64,000 bases of DNA from Microbacterium aurugineum. GTDB taxonomy: Bacteria; Actinomycetota; Actinomycetes; Actinomycetales; Microbacteriaceae. Below the pieces are notes generated by a model that did no database searches, was not told where the DNA came from, and was given only the letters and a program-made list of their open reading frames with translations. Positions 9,466 to 18,040 of the stretch are shown here, piece by piece. The DNA lies in contig NZ_CP078078.1 in the NCBI RefSeq assembly GCF_023101205.1, positions 558,001 to 622,000 of the forward strand, in the 5' to 3' direction. The first letter of the stretch is position 1; each line of letters opens with the position of its first letter. Both the position numbers and the translations under genes were made by a program.

Positions 9466-10377
9466 GTGACGAACTCGCGCGACATGGTCCACATCCCGGG
9501 CGGCACGTTCCTGATGGGGTCCGAGGACTTCTACCCCGATGAACGCCCGGTGCACGAGCGTGAGGTCGCCTCGTTCTTCATCGACCGCTATCCGGTGACC
9601 AACGCGCAGTACGCCGAGTTCGTGGACGCGACGGGGTACGTGACCGTCGCCGAACGGGAGCTCGATCCGGCCGCATTTCCGGGCGCCGACCCTGCCGACC
9701 TCGTGCCCGGAGCGATGGTCTTCACGCCGACGTCGGGACCGACGAATCTCGGGGACTGGCGCAACTGGTGGCGTTGGCAGCCCGGAGCCTTCTGGCGTCG
9801 ACCCTTCGGACCGGACTCCTCGATCGACGACCGGATGCAGCATCCAGTCGTGCACGTCGCGTTCGAGGACGCGGTGGCGTACGCGGACTGGGTCGGGATG
9901 CGGCTGCCCACGGAAGCCGAGCACGAGTACGCGGCGCGCGGCGGCCTGGAAGGCGCGCCGTTCGCGTGGGGGGACGAGCCGTACCCGGGCGGCGTCGCCC
10001 AAGCGAACTCCTGGCTCGGTCGTTTCCCCTACGACAACCAGGGTGTCGGCGGCACGGCGCCCGTCGGCTCCTATCCGCCGAACGGCTACGGCCTGTACGA
10101 CATGATCGCCAACGTCTGGGAGTGGACGACCGACTTCTACACTCCGCGGCACCTGCGTCTCTCCGACACCCCGGTCGATGCGGGGAAGCGGACGAACCTC
10201 CTCGCCGCAGCGAGCGCGCAGGAGGGCTTCCCCGGCATCCCTCGTCGCGTGCTCAAAGGTGGATCCCACCTGTGCTCGCCGGACTACTGCCTGCGGTTCC
10301 GGCCTGCCGCGCGCTCGCCGCAGGCGGAGGACACGGGGATGTCGCACATCGGCTTCCGCCTCACCCGCTCCGAGTGA
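9466..10377 (+). CDS. Formylglycine-generating enzyme (sulfatase-activating)
   Basis: About 303 residues. Oxidises the active-site cysteine of type I sulfatases to formylglycine, using copper and oxygen. Recognised by IPGGTFLMGSEDFYPDE, PVTNAQYAEF, RLPTEAEHEYAARGG, ANVWEWTTDFY and GFRLTRSE at the end. The redox pair expected from characterised actinobacterial enzymes is visible as Cys270 and Cys275 (a CX4C in GGSHLCSPDYCLRF). The GTG at 9466 is taken as the start; the ATG at 9484 is an alternative. The sulfatase gene lies 86 bases downstream, its obvious substrate protein. Confidence 0.93.
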   Translation: MTNSRDMVHIPGGTFLMGSEDFYPDERPVHEREVASFFIDRYPVTNAQYAEFVDATGYVTVAERELDPAAFPGADPADLVPGAMVFTPTSGPTNLGDWRNWWRWQPGAFWRRPFGPDSSIDDRMQHPVVHVAFEDAVAYADWVGMRLPTEAEHEYAARGGLEGAPFAWGDEPYPGGVAQANSWLGRFPYDNQGVGGTAPVGSYPPNGYGLYDMIANVWEWTTDFYTPRHLRLSDTPVDAGKRTNLLAAASAQEGFPGIPRRVLKGGSHLCSPDYCLRFRPAARSPQAEDTGMSHIGFRLTRSE

Positions 10378-10463
10378 GGCGTCCTGGGTTTCGGCCCGTG
10401 GACCTGTTTGGCTTCGACCGAGGGCATCCGCCCCCTCTCACCGGTTGAAGCAAGGAGTCACCC

Positions 10464-11966
10464 ATGGCCGAGAAGCCCAACATCCTCATCATCTGGGGCG
10501 ATGACATCGGCATCAGCAACCTGAGCACGTACTCCGACGGTCTGATGGGCTATCGGACGCCGAACATCGATCGGATCGCCGATGAGGGCGTGAAGTTCAC
10601 CGACTACTACGGCGAGCAGAGCTGCACGGCGGGACGTGCGGCCTTCATCACCGGCCAGAACCCCTATCGGACCGGACTCACCAAGGTGGGGATGCCCGGC
10701 GCGAAGCTGGGCCTCCAGCCCGAGGACCCCACGATCGCGGACGCGCTCAAGCATCACGGCTACGCCACGGGGCAGTTCGGCAAGAACCACCTCGGAGATC
10801 GAGACGAGCACCTGCCCACCGCGCACGGCTTCGACGAGTTCTTCGGCAACCTCTACCACCTCAACGCGGAGGAGGAGCCCGAGCACCCGGACTACCCGAC
10901 CGACGAGGAGTTCCCCGGCTTCAGCGAGAAGTTCCGCCCGCGCGGTGTGCTCCACAGCTGGGCGAACGCCGACGGAACGCAACGGATCGAAGACACCGGA
11001 CCGCTGACCAAGAAGCGCATGGAGACGGTCGATGAGGAGTTCCGCGATGCGGCGGCGGACTTCATCCGCACGCAGGCAGACGACGACACCCCCTTCTTCG
11101 TCTGGTTCAACTCCACCCACATGCACTTCCGCACCCACACCAAGGAAGAGAGCAAGGGGCAGGCGGGACGCTGGCAGTCGGAGTACCACGACACGATGAT
11201 CGATCACGACGGCGTCGTGGGCAGTCTGCTCGACCTCCTCGATGAGCTGGGGCTGGCCGAGAACACGATCGTCATGTATTCCACCGACAACGGTCCGCAC
11301 ATGAACAGCTGGCCGGACGCCGGCATGACGCCGTTCCGCAACGAGAAGAACTCGAACTGGGAGGGCGCCTACCGCGTGCCCGCGATGGTCCGCTGGCCGG
11401 GTCACATCCCCGCCGGGACGACGCTCAACGGGATCGTGAGCCACAACGACTGGTTCGTGACCCTGCTCGCGGCTGTCGGCGATACGGACATCGCGGAGCG
11501 GCTGAAGTCGGGCACGGACTTGCACGGGACCGAGTTCACGGTGCACCTCGACGGCAACAACCAGCTCGACTACATCACCGGTGCCGTCGATCAGAGTCCG
11601 CGCCGACACTTCTTCTACGTCTCGGATGACGGCGACCTCACCGCACTGCGCTTCGACAACTGGAAGCTCGTGTTCCTCGAGCAGCGCGCCTCCGGGACCC
11701 TGCAGATCTGGCAGGAACCGTACATCGAGCTGCGATTCCCGAAGCTGTTCAACCTCCGCACGGATCCCTACGAGCGGGCGGACATCACGTCGAACACCTA
11801 CTGGGACTGGGTGCTCGACCGGATCTTCCTGTTCGTGCCGGCGCAGGCATATGTGGCGCGCATGCTGCAGACCCTCGCGGAATTCCCGGCCCGGCAGGAA
11901 TCGGCGTCGTTCACGATCAACCAGGTCATGGAGAAGCTGGAGGCGTCGACCGCCGGCAGCTCCTAA
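10464..11966 (+). CDS. Type I arylsulfatase (formylglycine-dependent)
   Basis: 500 residues, alkaline-phosphatase fold. Hydrolyses a sulfate ester of unknown identity. The modification core is C54-T-A-G-R58, the alanine variant of the CxPxR signature. Metal-site candidates are Asp13 and Asp14 (IIWGDDIG) and STDNGPHMNSW later in the protein; other active-site candidates include FGKNHLGD, STHMHFRTH and NEKNSNWEG. No signal peptide is visible, so the enzyme is probably cytoplasmic, as is its activator. AAGGAG precedes the ATG. The downstream palindrome could terminate transcription. The neighbouring LacI-controlled importer may bring in the sulfated substrate, but that is inference. Confidence 0.92.
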   Translation: MAEKPNILIIWGDDIGISNLSTYSDGLMGYRTPNIDRIADEGVKFTDYYGEQSCTAGRAAFITGQNPYRTGLTKVGMPGAKLGLQPEDPTIADALKHHGYATGQFGKNHLGDRDEHLPTAHGFDEFFGNLYHLNAEEEPEHPDYPTDEEFPGFSEKFRPRGVLHSWANADGTQRIEDTGPLTKKRMETVDEEFRDAAADFIRTQADDDTPFFVWFNSTHMHFRTHTKEESKGQAGRWQSEYHDTMIDHDGVVGSLLDLLDELGLAENTIVMYSTDNGPHMNSWPDAGMTPFRNEKNSNWEGAYRVPAMVRWPGHIPAGTTLNGIVSHNDWFVTLLAAVGDTDIAERLKSGTDLHGTEFTVHLDGNNQLDYITGAVDQSPRRHFFYVSDDGDLTALRFDNWKLVFLEQRASGTLQIWQEPYIELRFPKLFNLRTDPYERADITSNTYWDWVLDRIFLFVPAQAYVARMLQTLAEFPARQESASFTINQVMEKLEASTAGSS

Positions 11967-11983
11967 GCCCCCCTCCCGCGAGG

Positions 11984-12041
11984 CTCCGGTCGCGATATGG
12001 CAGCCAGAAATGGCCCGGAGGCTGTCATATCGCGACCGGAG
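11984..12041. repeat. Palindromic repeat, copy 3 of 3
   Basis: 58 bases with 22-base arms, one mismatch. The left arm starts CTCCGGTCGCGATATGGC at 11984 and the right arm ends at 12041. It lies between the convergent sulfatase and LacI genes. The arms match copies 1 and 2, but no DUF559-type gene is beside this copy, as expected of a dispersed element. Confidence 0.92.
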
Positions 12042-12066
12042 CGACCGGAGTGGGGCGGAGCGGGGG

Positions 12067-13080
12067 TCAGTTCCGGGGCGGGCCGGAGGACTGACGGATG
12101 ATGAGCTCGTGCGCGGTCGTGATCGTACGGGCCTCATCGCTCGCCGGGCGAAGGATGAGCGAGACCGCGTGCTGCCCCATCTCGAACATCGGGATCCGCG
12201 CGGTGGTGAGCGCGGGCGCGACATCCGGTGCGACGGCGATGTCGTCGAAGCCGACCACCGACATCTCTTCCGGCACGCGGGTGCCGTGCTGGCGCAGTTC
12301 GCTGAGAATGCCGATGGCCATGGCGTCGTTGAGGCCGACGATGGCCGTCACGTCCCGATCGAGTAGGTCTCTGGCCCCCGCGATGCCGCCCTCCCGGGTG
12401 AACTCCTGCGAGACCACGGTGAGTTCGACGTCGGTGTCGGCGGTGCCTTCGCGCAGACCCGCGATGCGGTCGGCGACCGTGTTGAGGTCCAGGGGCCCGG
12501 CGACGACGCCGATGCGGCGGTGTCCCAGCTCGGCGAGGTGACGGCCGACGGAGATACCGGCGCGGTGGTTGTCGGGGAGCACGGCGTCGACCGGAAGGTG
12601 GTGTCGACCGATGACAGCGGCGCGGCCACCGGCGAGGGTGAAGTCCAACAGGGCTTCGGACATGCCTAGCTCGCGGCGGTGGTCGGCGTAGCCGGAGCCG
12701 GCGATGATGATGGATCCCACGCGCTGGCGCAGCAGGGATTTGACCTGAGCGAGCTCGCTGTCGGGCGTGCGGTCGGCTTGTGCGATCTGCACGGAGCGGT
12801 TCTCGAGCGTCGCGCTGCGGATCACACCGCTCGCGATGTCCGAGAAGTAGGGGTCGCCGATCTCGTGCACGACGAGGCCGATCGTCGGGACGAGGCCGCC
12901 GGCGAGTCCTCGCGCGTGCATGTTCGGTTCGTAGCCGAGCCGATTGGCGACCGTTCTCACGTGTTCGGCGACCTCGGGCGATATCCCCGGTCCGCCCGTC
13001 ATCGCCCGCGACGCACTCGCGAGGGAGACCCCTGCGGCTTCGGCCACATCAATGAGTCGTGGCGCGCCTTCACGCTTCAC
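12067..13080 (-). CDS. LacI-family transcriptional regulator
   Basis: 337 residues. The N-terminal LacI helix-turn-helix covers residues 8-30 (LIDVAEAAGVSLASASRAM), with the hinge-helix region following, then a periplasmic-binding-protein-like effector domain (TIGLVVHEIGDPYFSDIASG, TAIVGLNDAMAIGIL, VVGFDDIAVAPDVAPALTT). It is divergent from the importer operon, with two LacI-type palindromes in between, so it very likely represses that operon and perhaps itself. The effector is unknown. Confidence 0.93.
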   Translation of the reverse strand: MKREGAPRLIDVAEAAGVSLASASRAMTGGPGISPEVAEHVRTVANRLGYEPNMHARGLAGGLVPTIGLVVHEIGDPYFSDIASGVIRSATLENRSVQIAQADRTPDSELAQVKSLLRQRVGSIIIAGSGYADHRRELGMSEALLDFTLAGGRAAVIGRHHLPVDAVLPDNHRAGISVGRHLAELGHRRIGVVAGPLDLNTVADRIAGLREGTADTDVELTVVSQEFTREGGIAGARDLLDRDVTAIVGLNDAMAIGILSELRQHGTRVPEEMSVVGFDDIAVAPDVAPALTTARIPMFEMGQHAVSLILRPASDEARTITTAHELIIRQSSGPPRN

Positions 13081-13160
13081 GAAACCTCCCCCTGTGGAGC
13101 AAGATCAACGCTGATTGCGAGGTAGGTTGCTCTTCGTTCTTCGATCCCACTATAGTGGCG

Positions 13161-13184
13161 GAAGCGCTTACGAAAGCGCTTTCG
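13161..13184. promoter_or_regulatory. Tandem LacI-type operators upstream of the importer operon
   Basis: A perfect 14-base palindrome CGAAAGCGCTTTCG (13171-13184) is preceded by a second half-matched AAGCGCTT core (13162-13169). The central CG with flanking AAAG/CTTT is the classic LacI-family operator form. The sites lie 24-47 bases before the binding-protein gene, where a bound repressor would block transcription. Confidence 0.75.
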
Positions 13185-13207
13185 CTACGATGACGTAGGA
13201 GACTCGG

Positions 13208-14443
13208 ATGACTGCACCCAGACACGGTCGACGGATCGCTGCGGCGATCGGGACGCTGTCGATCGCCGCGCTCACGGTTTCGGCCTGCTCGGCCCCCGGC
13301 GATGAGGCGGAGGGAGGTGGCTCGGACGATCCCATCGTCATCGGCATCTCGCTGCCGCTCACCGGCGACTTCTCCGAACCGGGCAAGGGTGTCGAGCGAG
13401 GCTACGAGGCCTGGCGCGACATCGTGAACGAGAGCGGGGGTCTCCTCGGCCGTCAGGTCGAGTTGAAGATCCTCGACGATCAGTCCAATGCCGACCGGGT
13501 GGTCTCGGACTACGAGTCGCTGATCGCCCAGGACGGCGTCGACCTGGTGTTCGGTCCGTTCTCGACACGACTGGTCGTGCCCTCGGCGCGCGTCGCGCAG
13601 GAGTACGGGATGTTGTTCGTCGAACCGGCCGGCGCTGCCGAGGAGGTCTTCGAGCAGGGCTTCGACAATCTCTTCTACGCGGCACCGGCCATCGCCAACG
13701 ACCACTACAACAACCTCGCGGACTATCTGCTGGCCCTTCCTGAGGACCAGAGGCCGGAGACGGCCGCGGTCGCGGCGATGGACGACCCCTTCGCCCAGGG
13801 CACCGCCTACGGACTCCGGGACAAGCTCGAAGAGGCCGGCGTCGAGATCCTCGTGAACGAGGTCTACCCGCCGAACACCACGGACTTCTCCACGATCGCC
13901 GCGAAGATCGCGCAGTCGGATGCCGACATCGTGATCGGCGGCACGCAGTATCAGGATGCCGTCAACCTCATCATCGCGCTGCAGCAGCTGAACTATCAGC
14001 CGGAGCTCGCGGCGTTCTCGACCGCTCCGACGAATCCGGAGTTCGCCGCCGCGATCGGTGGTGCGACCGAAGGCATCCTCGCCCCCACGGGGTACTCGCC
14101 GAAGTCCCAGTTCCCCAGCAACATCGAGTTCGTCGAGAAGTACACCGAGATGCACGGCAACCCGCCGTCCGAGGACGAAGCCAATGCCTACACGACCGGT
14201 CAGGTCGTCGCGGCCGCGGTCGAGGCCGTCGGCTGCGCCGAGCAGGGGGACTGCCAGCAGGAGCTCATCGATTGGCTGCGGGACAACTCCGTCGACACGG
14301 TCGTCGGAGAACTCAGCTGGGATGAGACCGGCAAGCCCACGGGTGCGCACCTGATCCAGCAGTGGATCGACGGTGAGATCCTGATCGTCCTCCCCGAGGA
14401 CGTCAAGGAAGCCGAGTTCCTCTACCCGAAGCCGACGTGGTGA
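13208..14443 (+). CDS. Branched-chain-type (HAAT) ABC transporter substrate-binding lipoprotein
   Basis: 411 residues. The signal peptide ends in a lipobox (LTVSAC), with lipidation expected at Cys27. The mature part is a type I periplasmic-binding fold of the leucine/amide/urea-binding group (IVIGISLPLTGDFSEPGKG, ILDDQSNADRVVSDYESLI). First gene of a complete five-gene importer (binding protein, two permeases, two ATPases). The family also transports amides, urea and other small solutes, so the substrate is open. LacI control and the nearby sulfatase hint at a carbohydrate-linked or sulfated compound rather than leucine. Confidence 0.9.
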   Translation: MTAPRHGRRIAAAIGTLSIAALTVSACSAPGDEAEGGGSDDPIVIGISLPLTGDFSEPGKGVERGYEAWRDIVNESGGLLGRQVELKILDDQSNADRVVSDYESLIAQDGVDLVFGPFSTRLVVPSARVAQEYGMLFVEPAGAAEEVFEQGFDNLFYAAPAIANDHYNNLADYLLALPEDQRPETAAVAAMDDPFAQGTAYGLRDKLEEAGVEILVNEVYPPNTTDFSTIAAKIAQSDADIVIGGTQYQDAVNLIIALQQLNYQPELAAFSTAPTNPEFAAAIGGATEGILAPTGYSPKSQFPSNIEFVEKYTEMHGNPPSEDEANAYTTGQVVAAAVEAVGCAEQGDCQQELIDWLRDNSVDTVVGELSWDETGKPTGAHLIQQWIDGEILIVLPEDVKEAEFLYPKPTW

Positions 14444-14453
14444 TCCGCACATC

Positions 14454-15338
14454 GTGAGTGGAGCACTGCTGCTGCAAAGCCTGATCCTCGGTGTCCTGCT
14501 GGGAGGGCTCTACGCCCTCCTGGCGGCCGGGCTCACGCTGTACTTCGGGATCATGCGCGTGGTCATGATCGCGCACTCGGCCTTCCTCATCCTGGCCGCC
14601 TACCTCGCGTGGTGGTTCAACAGGGAGACCGGGATCGATCCGCTCGTGTCGCTCGTCGTCACGGTGCCCCTGTTCTTCGTGACCGGTGTGGTGATGCAGC
14701 GGCTGCTGGTGTCGAGGCTCAAGCCCTTGACGCTGACCATGATGTCGGTGCTGCTCACGTTCGCGGTGGCGCTGATCATCGAGGGAGCGCTCGGGTTCTT
14801 CTTCACCGGTACCCAGCGGCGCATCCCGCTGCCGTACGCCAGCGCCAGCCTCGAGGTGTTCGGCGCGCAGGTGCCGGTGGTCAAGCTCATCGCCTTCGGG
14901 CTGGCGGCCGTGGCCCTCGCTCTCCTCTTCGTGCTGCTCAAGTACACGAAGTTCGGTCAGGCGCTGCGGGCGACCATCCAGCATCCGGAAGCCGCACGGC
15001 TGGTCGGCATCAACACCGATCGTGTCGCCGGCTACGGGTTCGGTCTCGGACTCGCGACGGCGGCGATCGGCGGCACCGCGCTCTCACTCGATGCCACGAT
15101 CTACCCCTCGCTCCACTGGCACTGGATCGGACCGCTCATGGCGATCATCGTCGTCGGAGGGCTCGGCAGCATCCCCGGTGCCGCGATCGCGGCGCTCATC
15201 CTCGGCGTCGCGCAGAGCCTGCTCCAGCTTCCGCTGGGGCCGACCTGGGCGCAGACGGTCTTCTACGTCGCGCTCTTCGCCACGCTCATGTTCCGTCCGC
15301 AAGGTTTCTTCGGAGGTCGTCTTGCCCAGCGTTTCTAG
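14454..15338 (+). CDS. HAAT ABC transporter permease, LivH type
   Basis: 294-residue inner-membrane permease with about eight hydrophobic segments; GVLLGGLYALLAAGLTLYFG at the N-terminus and GLGSIPGAAIAALILGVAQS near the C-terminus are typical of LivH. The GTG start lies 10 bases after the binding-protein stop. It pairs with the LivM-type permease, whose start overlaps its last codons. Confidence 0.92.
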   Translation: MSGALLLQSLILGVLLGGLYALLAAGLTLYFGIMRVVMIAHSAFLILAAYLAWWFNRETGIDPLVSLVVTVPLFFVTGVVMQRLLVSRLKPLTLTMMSVLLTFAVALIIEGALGFFFTGTQRRIPLPYASASLEVFGAQVPVVKLIAFGLAAVALALLFVLLKYTKFGQALRATIQHPEAARLVGINTDRVAGYGFGLGLATAAIGGTALSLDATIYPSLHWHWIGPLMAIIVVGGLGSIPGAAIAALILGVAQSLLQLPLGPTWAQTVFYVALFATLMFRPQGFFGGRLAQRF

Positions 15339-16437
15339 CAGAGAGCCGATCGCCACCGAGACGGTCGTGATCGCGCCACCCGCTCCCGTGCGGAGAAGGT
15401 CGACGACGTGGGTGAAACTCGTCCTCCTCGTCGTCGGAGCCGCGCTCGTCCTCTCTTTCCCCACGATCGCCCCGAACCCGTACATCCTCTCGGCGGGCGT
15501 GGTGATCCTCAACTACGCCGTGCTGTCGACGGGGTGGAACTTCATGGGCGGGTTCACGGGATACATCTCCCTCGGACACGCCGCGTACTTCGGGCTCGGC
15601 GCCTACGGCACCGGTCTGCTGATCAAGTTCCTCGACCTTCCCGGATTCCTCGCCTGGATCGTGGCAGCCGTGGTCGTGGCGATCATCGCGATCCCGATCG
15701 GCATCGCCGCCCTTCGCGTCCGCGGTGCGTCCTTCGTGATCGTCTCGATCGCCTTCGTGCTGATCATGCTTCTGGTGTTCCAGAGCTGGCGCGACGTGAC
15801 CGGTGGATCCGAGGGCCTGAACGTCCCGCGTCCGTTCGACGTTCTGCGGCCGGAGCACCACCGCATCTTCTACTACCTGTTCGCGGGACTCCTGGCGTTC
15901 GCGCTGGTGGTGTGGTGGATCATCGATCGGTCCAAGTTCGGCACAGCGCTCAAGTCGGTCCGCGAAGACGAGGACAAGGCGCAGTCGCTCGGTGTTCCGA
16001 CCACGCGGTACAAGCTGATCGCCTACGTCCTGTCCGCGCTCTTCGTAGCGCTCGGAGGCGGTCTGTACGCGCTGTGGTTCGGCGACCTGGATCCGATCTT
16101 CCAGTTCTCGATCCTCATCGGCTCCTACATGGTGCTCATGGCGCTGCTCGGCGGGGTGCGGAACCTCTTCGGCCCGCTGCTCGGCGCTGTCGTGGTCGGG
16201 GTCGCCCTCGAGTACTTCAAGCTCGAGTTCGGAGACACGCAGTTCCACCTCATCGCCACCGGCATCCTGCTCGGCATCGTCGTGCTCTTCATGCCGGACG
16301 GCATCATCCCGGCCGTGAAGGGGCTCTTCACTCGCTCGTCGAACGCGGCCTCGATCCGTGAGGTCACCGCCGGCGAGCTGCTCGAGCAGAACAAGACGCG
16401 AACAGCGGATGCTTCGACGAAGGAGACGTCGTCATGA
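15322..16437 (+). CDS. HAAT ABC transporter permease, LivM type
   Basis: 371 residues, multi-spanning; contains the LivM hallmark FTGYISLGHAAYFGLGAYG and GGVRNLFGPLLGAVVVG. I place the start at a TTG (15322), which has a GGAGG box five bases upstream and no better in-frame alternative; it overlaps the preceding permease gene by 17 bases. The C-terminus carries an extra polar tail of about 40 residues after the last membrane segment. The stop overlaps the next ATPase start (ATGA). Confidence 0.9.
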   Translation: MPSVSSREPIATETVVIAPPAPVRRRSTTWVKLVLLVVGAALVLSFPTIAPNPYILSAGVVILNYAVLSTGWNFMGGFTGYISLGHAAYFGLGAYGTGLLIKFLDLPGFLAWIVAAVVVAIIAIPIGIAALRVRGASFVIVSIAFVLIMLLVFQSWRDVTGGSEGLNVPRPFDVLRPEHHRIFYYLFAGLLAFALVVWWIIDRSKFGTALKSVREDEDKAQSLGVPTTRYKLIAYVLSALFVALGGGLYALWFGDLDPIFQFSILIGSYMVLMALLGGVRNLFGPLLGAVVVGVALEYFKLEFGDTQFHLIATGILLGIVVLFMPDGIIPAVKGLFTRSSNAASIREVTAGELLEQNKTRTADASTKETSS

Positions 16438-17198
16438 ACGCCCCCACGGCTCAGCCCATGACCACACTCGAAAGCCTGAGCACGGTCTCGATGACGAAGT
16501 CGTTCGGCGGCGTCACCGCGGTCGACGGCGCCACGGTCACTTTCCAGGAAGGCAAGGTCAACGGTCTGATCGGGCCGAACGGCTCGGGCAAGACCACCTT
16601 CTTCAACTGCGTGACCGGGATGATCAAACCCGACTCCGGAGAGGTGCGCTACCGAGGGCAGGCGATCACGCGCAAGTCGCCCGACCGCATCGCGCGCGCC
16701 GGCATCGGGCGCAGCTTCCAGCTGTGCCGGGTGTTCCCGCGCATGACGGTGATGGAGAACCTGCTCGTCGCGGTGCGCAGCACGAACATCCGTCAGCAGC
16801 TCCGTTCGGCGCACGATCCGGAGGAGCTCGAGCGGGCGCGCAACTGGCTTCGACGCGTCGGAATCGACCACCTCGAGCACGCCGAGGCGCGAAACCTCAG
16901 CTACGGACAGCAGAAGCTCCTGGAGCTGGCAGGTGTGCTCATGGGCGAGCCCGACACGATCATGCTCGACGAACCCGCCGGAGGGGTGAACCCCGCGCTC
17001 ATCGGCCGCATCGCCACGCTCGTGCGCGAGCTCAACGAAGAAGGCAAGACGTTCATCATCGTCGAGCACAACATGGAGATGGTCATGAGCCTGTGCGACC
17101 ACGTCGTGGTCTTCGACCGCGGCCGCCAGATCGCCGAGGGAACCCCGGAGATCATCCAGCAAGACCCCCGAGTCCTGGAGGCCTACCTTGGAGTCTGA
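16434..17198 (+). CDS. HAAT ABC transporter ATPase, LivG type
   Basis: 254 residues. Walker A GPNGSGKTT near residues 47-55, signature LSYGQQKLLELA, Walker B TIMLDEPAGGVNP and the switch His in IVEHNMEMV are all intact. The C-terminal EGTPEIIQQDPRVLEAYLG is the usual LivG ending. Translation is coupled to the upstream permease by a four-base overlap, and it overlaps the next gene by 11 bases. Confidence 0.94.
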   Translation: MNAPTAQPMTTLESLSTVSMTKSFGGVTAVDGATVTFQEGKVNGLIGPNGSGKTTFFNCVTGMIKPDSGEVRYRGQAITRKSPDRIARAGIGRSFQLCRVFPRMTVMENLLVAVRSTNIRQQLRSAHDPEELERARNWLRRVGIDHLEHAEARNLSYGQQKLLELAGVLMGEPDTIMLDEPAGGVNPALIGRIATLVRELNEEGKTFIIVEHNMEMVMSLCDHVVVFDRGRQIAEGTPEIIQQDPRVLEAYLGV

Positions 17199-17940
17199 AG
17201 CGAAGAATCTGCTCGAGCTGCGCGACATCGAGGCCGGATACGGCCGTGCGGCCCTCGTGCTCCGCGGTCTCACGGTCGAGGTGCCGCCCGGGTCGGTGGT
17301 CTGTCTGGTCGGTCCGAACGGAGCGGGCAAGTCGACGGTGCTCAAGGTGGCCAGCGGCATGCTCAAGCCGCGGTCCGGAAGCATCCGCGTCGATGACCGC
17401 GACATCACCGGCGAAGGACCGCAGTCGATGCTGCGTCACGGGCTTGCACACGTCCTCCAGGGGCACAGTGTGTTCCGTGAGATGACGGTCGGCGAGAACG
17501 TGATGCTCGGTGCGTTCACGCTGAAGGACCAGACGGTCATCCAGGAGCGCATCGAGTTCGTCCAGAACCTGTTCCCGATCGTCGGGGAACGGTGGAAGCA
17601 GCTCGCGGGTCTCCTCTCCGGGGGTCAGCAGAAGCAGGTCGAGTTCGCACGCTCGCTCATGGTCAGCCCCAAGGTGGTGCTGCTCGACGAGCCGTCGATG
17701 GGACTCGATCCCAAGACCACGGAGAAGGTGTTCGAGCAGATCGTGCGGATGCGCGATGCCGGCACCGCCGTGCTGCTCGTGGAGCAGAACGCGCGGAGGG
17801 CGCTCGAGACCGCGGACATCGGTTGTGTCCTCGATCTCGGTCGCGTGCACATCTCCGGTCCGGCTTCCGAGCTTCTCGCAGATCCGACACTCGCCGCTCT
17901 GTACCTGGGCGGCAAGCCCTCGGTCACCGACGCGGGCTGA
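17188..17940 (+). CDS. HAAT ABC transporter ATPase, LivF type
   Basis: 250 residues with Walker A GPNGAGKST, signature LSGGQQKQVEFA and Walker B VVLLDEPSMGLDP; the ending LLADPTLAALYLGG is typical of LivF. The TTG start at 17188, inside the livG-type gene, follows a GGAGG-like box. Last gene of the importer operon. The first ATPase and this one are expected to form the heterodimer that powers uptake. Confidence 0.94.
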   Translation: MESEAKNLLELRDIEAGYGRAALVLRGLTVEVPPGSVVCLVGPNGAGKSTVLKVASGMLKPRSGSIRVDDRDITGEGPQSMLRHGLAHVLQGHSVFREMTVGENVMLGAFTLKDQTVIQERIEFVQNLFPIVGERWKQLAGLLSGGQQKQVEFARSLMVSPKVVLLDEPSMGLDPKTTEKVFEQIVRMRDAGTAVLLVEQNARRALETADIGCVLDLGRVHISGPASELLADPTLAALYLGGKPSVTDAG

Positions 17941-18040
17941 GGCCCTTCTCTCCTGCTCCTCCGCTGCAGTGCCGCCCCGGAGGAGACGCACGGTACTTAT
18001 CGGCACGACACCGCACGACGATGACGTTGAGAGGTCTGTG

